From a virus: a stretch of 25,621 nt of DNA. The stretch is from positions 1-25,621 of IMG/VR virus record IMGVR_UViG_3300025449_000048, one strand, 5' to 3'. The translations under genes and the position numbers were made by a program. Positions 19,597 through 25,493 of this stretch are shown piece by piece (positions within the stretch are counted from its first letter, which is position 1; every line of letters begins with the position of its first letter). The notes beneath the pieces were generated by a model that saw nothing but the letters and a program-made list of their open reading frames with translations, made no database searches and had not been told where the DNA came from.

Positions 19597-19811
19597 GCAG
19601 ACAATAACAACCCATCAACAACATCGTCCTTCGATATAATACGGAATTTAAACTTCCGTTCGCCTGTCGATAAACAAAATGAATCATCACCGACCCACTT
19701 CGGACGAGGAACTACTGTCCCTGTATATGTGTTAGTCTCTGGGATATACGAGCCATAGAGTGCTCGTTTTTCCCAGAGACTATTCTTAACTCTTACAGTT
19801 ATTTGCAACAT
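19593..19811 (-). CDS. Hypothetical beta-rich protein, 72 aa
   Basis: From the ATG at 19811 (MLQITVRVKNSLWEKRALYG) with GAGG upstream, overlapping the end of the AAA ATPase gene by 13 nt. The alternation of hydrophobic and charged residues suggests a small beta barrel. Function unknown. Translation is probably coupled to the ATPase. Confidence 0.7.
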   Translation of the reverse strand: MLQITVRVKNSLWEKRALYGSYIPETNTYTGTVVPRPKWVGDDSFCLSTGERKFKFRIISKDDVVDGLLLSA

Positions 19812-20653
19812 GTAATCCTCGCAATCTTTTCCCAATTCTTATTGCTCTTACGAATGTTACCAACCTTAAGAGCCATACGCAGCGACAATTCGCGAAGCTG
19901 TGGATGATTCTTCTCAATGAAAGCAATGACGTCATTACGCTCATCGGTCTTAAGATCAGAAAGCAACCCCTGCTTAATTACCTGACGAATACGGATCAGA
20001 TAATCGCGCCGAGTGTGCATAGCCAAATCAATATAGTGGCTACGGGAAACCAACGCCTGAAGATGCGGAGCCAGCTTATGACCGCGATCAATCATGGCAT
20101 CGAAGTCATAGTTCGTGATGAAGATGATAGTACCGTTGAAGTCAAACGTGCGTGGAATACGCTCGGCTGACTCTTCATCAATAAGAGCGCCCTCGGACAA
20201 CCAAGAAACGCGACGACGTTCGGTTGTATCGCAAACTGCCTTAAGAAGGTTAAGAGAAATATCGTCGAAGAAAATCGCATCGGCGTCATCGAATACAATG
20301 ACCTGACCATCTTCGCGATACTGATAAAGCATTTTGACCAAGCCAGTAGCGCGGACATAACCCTTAACGACCGTATGATTGATAGCATTAGGATCCCAGT
20401 GATTGAGCGCAGCCTCGACCGTGTGAGACTTACCGAGGCCAGCGGGACCAGAAACGATAAGCGCACGGGCATTACCGACGATACAAGCCTCGGTCAATAC
20501 CTCGAGAATGTCGAAACGCTCAGCCAAACGAGCCTCGACTTCTGCGTCGGTCTCATTGGACTGTACATCATAATTGACTTTTATAGCTGACATCTTTTCA
20601 GCAACGGAAGTACGCTTCGCACGGAAGCCAGCCTTGGGAACACCTCTCGCCAT
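19799..20653 (-). CDS. AAA-type ATPase
   Basis: 284 residues. Walker A GPAGLGKS (69-76), Walker B VIVFDDAD (118-125), sensor-1-like TIIFITNYD with Asn181, followed by an Arg-rich SHYIDLAMHTRRDYLIRIRQ segment and a helical lid. The N-terminal 45 residues are basic then acidic. It is shorter than most helicases and resembles stand-alone AAA proteins of T4-type phages whose partner is unknown (a loader or remodelling factor). The sequence is clearly more GC-rich than neighbouring genes. AGAGG precedes the ATG. Confidence 0.85.
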   Translation of the reverse strand: MARGVPKAGFRAKRTSVAEKMSAIKVNYDVQSNETDAEVEARLAERFDILEVLTEACIVGNARALIVSGPAGLGKSHTVEAALNHWDPNAINHTVVKGYVRATGLVKMLYQYREDGQVIVFDDADAIFFDDISLNLLKAVCDTTERRRVSWLSEGALIDEESAERIPRTFDFNGTIIFITNYDFDAMIDRGHKLAPHLQALVSRSHYIDLAMHTRRDYLIRIRQVIKQGLLSDLKTDERNDVIAFIEKNHPQLRELSLRMALKVGNIRKSNKNWEKIARITCCK

Positions 20654-20687
20654 AATTTAAATCCTCTTTGTTACAAACTATAAGATT

Positions 20688-20716
20688 ATCTTACTATAAG
20701 ATAGAGAGAAAGTCAA
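20688..20716 (-). promoter_or_regulatory. Promoter for the AAA ATPase
   Basis: TTGACT (20716-20711), 17-nt spacer, TAAGAT (20693-20688), in ATAGTAAGATAATCTTAT. The -35 box overlaps the end of the upstream gene. Confidence 0.68.
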
Positions 20717-20907
20717 GCGTTATTTGAACGAAATACATCGCCAAATTTCTTTTCAATATGAACAATCTCTTCGTTCATACGTTCCTCGGAAGGATTAGTA
20801 ATGCTTTCAATTCGCTGTGCTGTTTCGTATGCTTCATCCATATCATTGGCATCAAACTCGAATACCTTGTATCCAGTATATTCAATCTTCACAACGAATT
20901 TAGCCAT
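20713..20907 (-). CDS. Small protein, 64 aa
   Basis: From the ATG at 20907 (MAKFVVKIEYTGYKVFEFDA) with GGAG upstream. The in-frame ATG at 20931 lies in the leader module. One beta hairpin followed by helices (MDEAYETAQRIES...EEIVHIEKKFG). The pattern 'YTGYKVFEFDANDMDEAYETA' recurs in small phage proteins. Function unknown. Confidence 0.72.
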   Translation of the reverse strand: MAKFVVKIEYTGYKVFEFDANDMDEAYETAQRIESITNPSEERMNEEIVHIEKKFGDVFRSNNA

Positions 20908-20937
20908 CTTTTTCTCTCCACAACCAACCATAAGATA

Positions 20938-20966
20938 ATCTTACTACAATAAGAGTAAGAAGTCAA
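20938..20966 (-). promoter_or_regulatory. Promoter for the 64-aa gene
   Basis: TTGACT (20966-20961), 17-nt spacer, TAAGAT (20943-20938), leader ATCTTATGGTTG. Confidence 0.7.
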
Positions 20967-20986
20967 CAAGAATTGCGACACCGCAA

Positions 20987-21211
20987 TTACTGATAGTCCG
21001 CCCAAATCGTGCCATTTGACATGTAATGCAAGAAAATGTTAGAGGAACCGAATTCGTCGACGATATCGTCGTGCCAGAGCATTTTGTATATAACCTGATC
21101 GCGATCATTTGTCCGAAGATATTCTACGTCTAAAATACCGTCGGAATTATACCCGTTCGCTTCGAGAATTTCAGCAATTTCAACTTCGTTCAGCTTCGTA
21201 AGATTCAACAT
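20987..21211 (-). CDS. Small acidic protein, 74 aa
   Basis: From the ATG at 21211 (MLNLTKLNEVEIAEILEANG), with GGAG 6 nt upstream; the ATG at 21217 is within that site. The N-terminal helix is followed by DVEYLRTNDRDQVIYKMLWH and a beta-rich end. Not recognised. Confidence 0.72.
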   Translation of the reverse strand: MLNLTKLNEVEIAEILEANGYNSDGILDVEYLRTNDRDQVIYKMLWHDDIVDEFGSSNIFLHYMSNGTIWADYQ

Positions 21212-21238
21212 TTTCATCTCCGTTTCAACCGTAAGATT

Positions 21239-21267
21239 AGTATACTTTGTAATTGAAATAAAATCAA
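21239..21267 (-). promoter_or_regulatory. Promoter for the 74-aa gene
   Basis: TTGATT (21267-21262), 17-nt spacer, TATACT (21244-21239), leader ATCTTACGGTTGAAACGGAG. Confidence 0.72.
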
Positions 21268-21273
21268 CACTTA

Positions 21274-21555
21274 TTATGCAGCTAGTTTCTTTTCTTTTGA
21301 TTGAACATATCGCAATGCGGTATAAGCCGAAACTGACGCCACGACATATTTCCTGTCAGTATCATTTGACGACGGAGAAAACGACAACTGAAACCCACCA
21401 GTAGAAAAAGATGTTACATTACGCGCATATTGATATGCCATAGAAATCATGAAAGAACGAAGATCTTCCCAAGAGTGATATTGCTCTTGCGCCGAGGGAT
21501 TCATAATATAAACAGCTTGTGCAGTTTGTTCAAAAGAGTGATAATCCAAACGCAT
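21274..21555 (-). CDS. Hypothetical protein, 93 aa
   Basis: MRLDYHSFEQTAQAVYIMNP... with FMISMAYQYARNV, a Ser/Gly-rich middle (SFSTGGFQLSFSPSSND) and the end KEKKLAA. The start overlaps the upstream stop (TAATG). The Leu-Ala-Ala end resembles an ssrA-type degron, perhaps by chance. Confidence 0.68.
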   Translation of the reverse strand: MRLDYHSFEQTAQAVYIMNPSAQEQYHSWEDLRSFMISMAYQYARNVTSFSTGGFQLSFSPSSNDTDRKYVVASVSAYTALRYVQSKEKKLAA

Positions 21556-21737
21556 TATTGTGCTTCCTTCAGCTTTTTCGAAATTGTATTAGCAACGACC
21601 ATTATTGCGGACATAACTGCTGCGGGATTATCGCTCGCTCTGGCAATTTGCTCAGCATATTCAAACGCTTCTTGAAGAGTTTCGCGATCACCAAAAAAAC
21701 CACTGCGGATCTGAGCCGCGATTTCGTTCACTGTCAT
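21555..21737 (-). CDS. Small Ala-rich helical protein, 60 aa
   Basis: From the ATG at 21737 (MTVNEIAAQIRSGFFGDRET) with AAGGAAA upstream. The ATGs at 21764 and 21758 lie in the leader module. Helical throughout (ASDNPAAVMSAIMVVANTIS). Coupled to the 93-aa gene. Confidence 0.72.
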   Translation of the reverse strand: MTVNEIAAQIRSGFFGDRETLQEAFEYAEQIARASDNPAAVMSAIMVVANTISKKLKEAQ

Positions 21738-21764
21738 TTTCTTTCCTTTTTCAACCATAGACAT

Positions 21765-21793
21765 ATTCTACCATACTTTTAAGAAAAAGTCAA
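21765..21793 (-). promoter_or_regulatory. Promoter for the 60-aa / 93-aa pair
   Basis: TTGACT (21793-21788), 17-nt spacer ending GG, TAGAAT (21770-21765), leader TCTATGGTTGAAAAAGGAAA. Confidence 0.75.
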
Positions 21794-21978
21794 GCAGTAT
21801 GTATCACGTATCCAGCATGATCCTGCAATCCCTGCATCAGATCAATATAGTCATTACTCATTGTACGAGTTTCCTCGGGGCCATCGCTGAATTGATATTC
21901 GGGCTGACCTAATACCGCACCCTCATATAAAGTTTCATCCGTCACTTCGCCTACGATTAACCAAACTTCTTTGAACAT
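21790..21978 (-). CDS. Small acidic protein, 62 aa
   Basis: From the ATG at 21978 (MFKEVWLIVGEVTDETLYEG), with AGGAAA 9 nt upstream. Third gene of a three-gene run. Its stop is inside the -35 region of the next promoter. Function unknown. Confidence 0.7.
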   Translation of the reverse strand: MFKEVWLIVGEVTDETLYEGAVLGQPEYQFSDGPEETRTMSNDYIDLMQGLQDHAGYVIHTA

Positions 21979-21980
21979 GT

Positions 21981-22103
21981 TCAATTTCCTAGTGGACGGT
22001 AAACTTCATTGGCAGAGTCATAATAGACCTCGATGTTATCGATATAAATTCGACCCGTATCGATATCATATTGAACGACAGTATTCCATTCCCAAACAGT
22101 CAT
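21981..22103 (-). CDS. 40-aa protein
   Basis: MTVWEWNTVVQYDIDTGRIY followed by IDNIEVYYDSANEVYRPLGN, a likely small beta sheet. It starts 1 nt after the upstream stop, with AAGGAG in that gene's last codons. Function unknown. Confidence 0.68.
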   Translation of the reverse strand: MTVWEWNTVVQYDIDTGRIYIDNIEVYYDSANEVYRPLGN

Positions 22104-22104
22104 A

Positions 22105-22320
22105 TCAGTTGGCTCCTTCGAAATAACGAACATCGGCATCAGTAGTCCATGGATCCTGCGTGCGCCGCTCGAGTTCAGCCTCGAATTCAGCCGCGAGATA
22201 AGCTGCACGACGAGCGGCATTGTGATCGGGGAAAACCTTGGTATAGTACGAAACATCGGCGAGGACGGCTGCAAGATCAGCCTGCAAATCTTCGGTGGGG
22301 AACGAGGCGAGATAATTCAT
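22105..22320 (-). CDS. Small helical protein, 71 aa
   Basis: From the ATG at 22320 (MNYLASFPTEDLQADLAAVL), with AAAGGAA upstream; the ATG at 22341 is in the leader. It continues YYTKVFPDHNAARRAAYLAA EFEAELERRT, a charged amphipathic helix. No family recognised. Confidence 0.72.
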   Translation of the reverse strand: MNYLASFPTEDLQADLAAVLADVSYYTKVFPDHNAARRAAYLAAEFEAELERRTQDPWTTDADVRYFEGAN

Positions 22321-22347
22321 TTCATTTCCTTTTTCAACCATAAGATT

Positions 22348-22375
22348 ATTATACCTTATTCTCAGAAGAAGTCAA
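22348..22375 (-). promoter_or_regulatory. Promoter for the 71-aa / 40-aa / 62-aa run
   Basis: TTGACT (22375-22370), spacer TCTTCTGAGAATAAGG, TATAAT (22353-22348), leader ATCTTATGGTTGAAAAAGG. Nearly identical over about 50 nt to the promoter at 22730. Confidence 0.85.
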
Positions 22376-22383
22376 CCCCTATC

Positions 22384-22701
22384 TTAGGCTGCCTCCAACA
22401 TATTCAGAGGAACAGTATAATTGATGGTAGGAGCAACCGAACGCATTTTCGAGTCGTAGGCACAGACAGCATTCGGGTGTTTGCATTCAACGACAGCTTT
22501 CTTCACCTTAATTGATTTGACAGTTCCGTTGTAATCTACGCCACGATGCGAGAATTTGACGGCGGAACCGACAGCGATGGCAAACCGATTAAGACGGGCC
22601 AGCTTATCCCGACGAAATTTAACAGCCTCCATAATGTTATTCAGCTGATCATTATTGGCATCGAGAGTTACGAACGAGAGAACGAGATTCATGTCAGTCA
22701 T
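22384..22701 (-). CDS. Hypothetical protein, 105 aa
   Basis: From the ATG at 22701 (MTDMNLVLSFVTLDANNDQL), with AAAGGAA upstream. A helix NIMEAVKFRRDKLARLNRF is followed by a small SH3/KOW-like stretch (VGSAVKFSHRGVDYNGTVKS then IKVKKAVVECKHP). That suggests a short beta barrel that could bind RNA or protein; this is inference. The tail is NYTVPLNMLEAA. Confidence 0.72.
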   Translation of the reverse strand: MTDMNLVLSFVTLDANNDQLNNIMEAVKFRRDKLARLNRFAIAVGSAVKFSHRGVDYNGTVKSIKVKKAVVECKHPNAVCAYDSKMRSVAPTINYTVPLNMLEAA

Positions 22702-22729
22702 TTGTTTTTCCTTTTTCAACCGTAAGATT

Positions 22730-22757
22730 ATTATACCATATTCTCAGAAGAAGTCAA
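22730..22757 (-). promoter_or_regulatory. Promoter for the 105-aa gene
   Basis: TTGACT (22757-22752), spacer TCTTCTGAGAATATGG, TATAAT (22735-22730), leader ATCTTACGGTTGAAAAAGG. Confidence 0.85.
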
Positions 22758-22763
22758 CACCTA

Positions 22764-23117
22764 TTACGCGAATGCCTCGCTGAAAGGAATAAGCCGATTA
22801 TGATCCCTCATGGTGTAAGCCCATTCATTACCGTCGAATACGTAAAGATATTCAGCATCAGATGTTTCAAAATCAGCAATCAGTTCTTTGATGTTACTAT
22901 GAACCACTGGACGTTCATTTGGATTGTTTGGCATATACTCTATCGCTGTTTCCAATGAAGATACATATCCACATTCCATCAGATCTTCTACTTTGTCTAC
23001 AGTAGTATAGTGATTGAGCAAAGTATGACCTACTCCAGTTAAATATCCATCGAAGTGAACTCGCATAGAAACTACTTCAGAAGTATTATCGAAAGCGACC
23101 ATTGAACGTGTTGACAT
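22764..23117 (-). CDS. Conserved phage protein, STRSMVAF family
   Basis: 117 residues. MSTRSMVAFDNTSEVVSMRV then HFDGYLTGVGHTLLNHY, VEDLMECGYVSSLE... The pattern 'STRSxIxxxN...Y.H.DGYxxxVGxxLxxHY' is widespread in phage accessory regions, with no function known to me. GAGG precedes the ATG, 12 nt after the DWYAF copy 2 stop. Confidence 0.78.
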   Translation of the reverse strand: MSTRSMVAFDNTSEVVSMRVHFDGYLTGVGHTLLNHYTTVDKVEDLMECGYVSSLETAIEYMPNNPNERPVVHSNIKELIADFETSDAEYLYVFDGNEWAYTMRDHNRLIPFSEAFA

Positions 23118-23129
23118 AATATATAATCC

Positions 23130-23345
23130 TCAGTTAGTTATCAATTTAAGAATATTAACAGATTCACCTTCATCGTCGATGAAATCGATAGTATTTCCGT
23201 CAATAATAATAGTAAGACCGAGGTCTTCATCATAGGCTATTTTTGGATCAGCTGTTTCACACCCACTGAATGCATACCAGTCGGCGTCTGTAAATGGCTT
23301 AAATTCCGATGCAGCGATCAATCCTAATGCTTCGACCAGAGTCAT
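23130..23345 (-). CDS. DWYAF-family small protein, copy 2
   Basis: 71 residues from the ATG at 23345 (MTLVEALGLIAASEFKPFTD), with GGAAAAAG upstream; the ATGs at 23366/23363 lie too near the -10 box. ADWYAFSGCETADPKIAYDE and IIIDGNTIDFID match copy 1 at 15667-15933 in order and spacing. The middle loop is shorter. Confidence 0.75.
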   Translation of the reverse strand: MTLVEALGLIAASEFKPFTDADWYAFSGCETADPKIAYDEDLGLTIIIDGNTIDFIDDEGESVNILKLITN

Positions 23346-23372
23346 CTCTTTTTCCTTTTCCATCATATTACC

Positions 23373-23401
23373 ATTATACCATACAATTGGAATTAAATCA
23401 A
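23373..23401 (-). promoter_or_regulatory. Promoter for DWYAF copy 2 and the STRSMVAF gene
   Basis: TTGATT (23401-23396), 17-nt spacer ending TGG, TATAAT (23378-23373). Confidence 0.75.
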
Positions 23402-23406
23402 ACGAT

Positions 23407-23751
23407 TTATGCGGCTACCTCTTCCTCTTCATTTTCCTCTTCATCTTCTCCTTTTTCTTTCATCTCCAAATACAGATCGATGCATTCGGAAACACGACTT
23501 GACTCGCTGGAGTAGAAGGTGAATTCACCGAGGGCGAATACTTCGTCTTTATTGACGTATTCAAACCCACCGTAGTATTCGATCATTCGTTTGCCGTAGC
23601 TACCTTTGACTGCGATGCAGTCCTCGCCGATCCAGATGCTGCCACAGCGGGGATCAAGTCCAGCCTTGTCGGCGGTCACTAAATCCATTTGTTCAACGTA
23701 GTCGATGGCAAGGTCGTTGGCCTTGTCGATAAGATCAGAGATATTATTCAT
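23407..23751 (-). CDS. Acidic-tailed protein, 114 aa
   Basis: From the ATG at 23751 (MNNISDLIDKANDLAIDYVE), with AAAGGAAA upstream. The middle is a beta domain (CGSIWIGEDCIAVKGSYGKR then MIEYYGGFEYV). The last 20 residues are mostly Glu. An acidic tail can mimic DNA or bind polymerase; this is inference only. Confidence 0.72.
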   Translation of the reverse strand: MNNISDLIDKANDLAIDYVEQMDLVTADKAGLDPRCGSIWIGEDCIAVKGSYGKRMIEYYGGFEYVNKDEVFALGEFTFYSSESSRVSECIDLYLEMKEKGEDEEENEEEEVAA

Positions 23752-23781
23752 GGAGATTTCCTTTGTTTTCATCATAGTATC

Positions 23782-23809
23782 ATTATACCTTATTCTCAGA
23801 AGAAGTCAA
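23782..23809 (-). promoter_or_regulatory. Promoter for the acidic-tailed gene
   Basis: TTGACT (23809-23804), spacer TCTTCTGAGAATAAGG identical to that at 22354-22369, TATAAT (23787-23782). Confidence 0.82.
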
Positions 23810-23817
23810 CAATTATC

Positions 23818-24066
23818 TCAGGCTTGCAATTCCATGCTCGTGTCGTACCATTCCATACCCCAATCGCGACCTTCGTCCTCATCTTCTTCGTCTTCATCCT
23901 CGGACTCCGAATAGATGTCGTTGGCCTGACAGAATTCTTTGACGTCTTTTTCGCTCATCCAGTTAAGGAGATCACGGATAAGATTATCTTTGTCAAACAT
24001 TCCCTCGGAAACGTCGGACAAAAGGCTTCTGGTATATGCTCGTTGAGTCATTTCAAACATTTTCAT
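23818..24066 (-). CDS. Small acidic protein, 82 aa
   Basis: MKMFEMTQRAYTRSLLSDVS... two helices with LLNWMSEKDVKEFCQANDIY, then a block of Asp/Glu (SEDEDEEDEDEGRDWGMEWY). GGAG 8 nt before the ATG. The helical part with an EKDVKEFCQ segment resembles small SAP-like or end-domain folds only weakly. Confidence 0.72.
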   Translation of the reverse strand: MKMFEMTQRAYTRSLLSDVSEGMFDKDNLIRDLLNWMSEKDVKEFCQANDIYSESEDEDEEDEDEGRDWGMEWYDTSMELQA

Positions 24067-24095
24067 CTTTTCATCTCCATTTCAACCTTAAGATA

Positions 24096-24123
24096 AGTAT
24101 ACCTCATTATAAAAAGAAATCAA
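24096..24123 (-). promoter_or_regulatory. Promoter for the 82-aa acidic gene
   Basis: TTGATT (24123-24118), 16-nt spacer ending AGG, TATACT (24101-24096), leader ATCTTAAGGTTGAAATGGAG. It is divergent from the plus promoter at 24157 and marks the strand switch. Confidence 0.75.
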
Positions 24124-24156
24124 CAACTATCTTCCAAAAAACGACCAAGAAAAGTG

Positions 24157-24184
24157 TTGACTTCCTCGGCCATTACGGTATAAT
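24157..24184 (+). promoter_or_regulatory. Promoter for the right-hand plus-strand gene set
   Basis: AAGTGTTGACT with TTGACT at 24157-24162, 16-nt spacer ending ACGG, TATAAT (24179-24184). Confidence 0.82.
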
Positions 24185-24214
24185 CAGTAATGTCGTCTTG
24201 GAAAGGATTAAACG

Positions 24215-24325
24215 ATGTCCAGAAGTGTCTATGCCAAAGAGTTGTCGTCGCGGAAATATGCTCAGCGTATTGTTCGGCCGAAGAAGGGGAAAGGGTCGTA
24301 TACCCGTAAGAGTAAGAGCAAATGA
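24215..24325 (+). CDS. 36-aa highly basic protein
   Basis: MSRSVYAKELSSRKYAQRIV then RPKKGKGSYTRKSKSK: 14 of 36 residues are Lys or Arg. GGAAAGGA lies 6 nt before the ATG, about 30 nt after the -10 box. The pattern resembles ribosomal or nucleic-acid-binding tails. Its stop overlaps the next start. Function unknown. Confidence 0.72.
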   Translation: MSRSVYAKELSSRKYAQRIVRPKKGKGSYTRKSKSK

Positions 24326-24417
24326 TGTTCATACTCGGTTTCCTATTCGGAGCAGCGACCTCCGTTGCTTTTTGTGTTTTTCTTTGGATATATATCAAAG
24401 GTGTTGACTTTTTATAA
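24322..24417 (+). CDS. 31-aa single-pass membrane peptide
   Basis: MMFILGFLFGAATSVAFCVF then LWIYIKGVDFL: one hydrophobic helix through most of its length. The first ATG overlaps the stop of the basic peptide (ATGA). Its last codons encode the -35 box of the next promoter, so coding and promoter functions share DNA. Confidence 0.68.
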   Translation: MMFILGFLFGAATSVAFCVFLWIYIKGVDFL

Positions 24418-24432
24418 GAATCAAGGTATGTT
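24404..24432 (+). promoter_or_regulatory. Promoter overlapping the 31-aa gene
   Basis: TTGACT (24404-24409), 17-nt spacer ending AAGG, TATGTT (24427-24432). Confidence 0.65.
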
Positions 24433-24459
24433 TGTTAAATGATGTTGAAAGGAACTACC

Positions 24460-24633
24460 ATGTCGGACGGATTTAAAGTAACGTATACGTTCAAGCAATT
24501 AGATAAGGGTGGGCTACTCATTGACCGCACGAAGAAGTTCTCTTCGTTTATTGATGCTGTTCGTTATGTACGTACACTCTCGAACACACATGTTGGTCAG
24601 ATAGTTGGTAAACCTGTCGTTGAAAGGATTTAA
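24460..24633 (+). CDS. Small protein, 57 aa
   Basis: From the ATG at 24460 (MSDGFKVTYTFKQLDKGGLL) with AAAGGA upstream; the ATG at 24439 is in the leader. A beta hairpin then a helix with SFIDAVRYVRTLSNTHV. It ends HVGQIVGKPVVERI. A similar SLIGQIVGKI occurs in the next protein, which may be chance. Confidence 0.72.
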   Translation: MSDGFKVTYTFKQLDKGGLLIDRTKKFSSFIDAVRYVRTLSNTHVGQIVGKPVVERI

Positions 24634-24635
24634 TA

Positions 24636-24884
24636 ATGGATAACTCTTTTGTTCGCGAACTTGGCTATGAGTTTGGCATTCTTCCTGTAATGACTGAGGA
24701 TGATGATCAGTATTTTACTGCTGACATCAATGAACTACGTATGTATACGGAATCACTTATTGGTCAGATAGTAGGTAAAATTTCTAAATGGGAACAAGTG
24801 CACATCGATGAAGATGGTAAGAAGCACGTTTCTATTATCACACAGAGTATCGTTGACGACATTAAAAAACACTTTGGAGTTTAA
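24636..24884 (+). CDS. Small acidic protein, 82 aa
   Basis: MDNSFVRELGYEFGILPVMT... with an acidic stretch EDDDQYF, a SLIGQIVGKISKWEQVH segment and a helical end. AAAGGA lies 9 nt before the ATG, within the last codons of the previous gene. Not recognised. Confidence 0.72.
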   Translation: MDNSFVRELGYEFGILPVMTEDDDQYFTADINELRMYTESLIGQIVGKISKWEQVHIDEDGKKHVSIITQSIVDDIKKHFGV

Positions 24885-24886
24885 TC

Positions 24887-25165
24887 ATGAAGTATATTAA
24901 AAAGCCTATTCCCGTCGATGCTTGGCAGATTGATCTGTTGGAGTTGGTCAATCAAGGAAACTATCCTGACTGGGTAGAAACAGCACGTGTTCAAAATCAA
25001 ATTACAATTAATTCATACGCTGCGGACAAATTATCCATATATACATTGGAAGGCAAAATGGTCGCGGCGGAGGGAGATTACCTCATCAAAGGACCAGAAG
25101 GAGAATATTGGTTCAACAAAAAGGACATCTTTGAGAAGATGTACGAAATTTACACAGGAGATTAA
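24887..25165 (+). CDS. Widespread small phage protein (MKYxKKPxxxxAWQ type)
   Basis: 92 residues. MKYIKKPIPVDAWQIDLLEL, PDWVETA, then IYTLEGKMVAAEGDYLIKGP and EGEYWFNKKDIFEKMYEI. The sequence order 'KYxKKPxxIxAWQ...PDWV...TLEG...AxxGDYxIxGxxGExxxxKxDIFExxYE' is common in phage genomes, with no function known to me. GGAG upstream. Probably a single beta-rich domain. Confidence 0.82.
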   Translation: MKYIKKPIPVDAWQIDLLELVNQGNYPDWVETARVQNQITINSYAADKLSIYTLEGKMVAAEGDYLIKGPEGEYWFNKKDIFEKMYEIYTGD

Positions 25166-25166
25166 A

Positions 25167-25250
25167 ATGGTCATTCAATTTGTATTAATTGGTCTTTTCA
25201 TTATTACTGCATGTTTAGGATATGTGGCTTACGAAGGTAGACGCATCTAA
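25167..25250 (+). CDS. 27-aa membrane peptide
   Basis: MVIQFVLIGLFIITACLGYV then AYEGRRI: one hydrophobic helix with a basic end. AGGAG lies 7 nt before the ATG, and the gene follows the previous stop by 1 nt. One of several tiny membrane peptides in this region. Confidence 0.68.
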   Translation: MVIQFVLIGLFIITACLGYVAYEGRRI

Positions 25251-25258
25251 GAAATGGC

Positions 25259-25286
25259 TTGACTTATTCTTAGAATATGGTATAAT
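25259..25286 (+). promoter_or_regulatory. Promoter for the last plus-strand pair
   Basis: TTGACT (25259-25264), 16-nt spacer ending ATGG, TATAAT (25281-25286). Confidence 0.82.
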
Positions 25287-25316
25287 GTTAATATGATGTT
25301 GGTACAGAGATTGGTC

Positions 25317-25493
25317 ATGAAAAAGAGTAAGTTTGTAGGTAGTAAGATTGAGTTGGACGTATCACAGGATGTTGCTGGTGCGTTCAACTTGGTCCATGAA
25401 TTTCTTACCAATGAAGATTGGGAAGAACTAGATGATAGTATTCTCAATTTCTTCGAGAAAATGAATTACAAATACTGCATCGAGGTCAAGTGA
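25317..25493 (+). CDS. Small protein, 58 aa
   Basis: From the ATG at 25317 (MKKSKFVGSKIELDVSQDVA), about 30 nt after the -10 box. The ATGs at 25293/25296 are too close to the promoter to carry a binding site. AGAG before 25317 is a weak site. A basic start is followed by an amphipathic helix (AFNLVHEFLTNEDWEELDDS). Function unknown. Confidence 0.65.
   Translation: MKKSKFVGSKIELDVSQDVAGAFNLVHEFLTNEDWEELDDSILNFFEKMNYKYCIEVK

Noticed and set aside
21274-21300. Leu-Ala-Ala C-terminus of the 93-aa protein as a functional degron
   Set aside because: Three residues are too few to distinguish from chance, and there is no other tag similarity.
24190-24309. ATG at 24190 opening a Cys-rich 39-residue frame
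   Set aside because: It begins 6 nt after the -10 box, too close for a ribosome site; the GGAAAGGA favours the ATG at 24215.
24120-24398. 92-residue minus-strand ORF
   Set aside because: It is opposite the promoter and two coupled small genes at 24157-24417, and has no binding site or promoter of its own.
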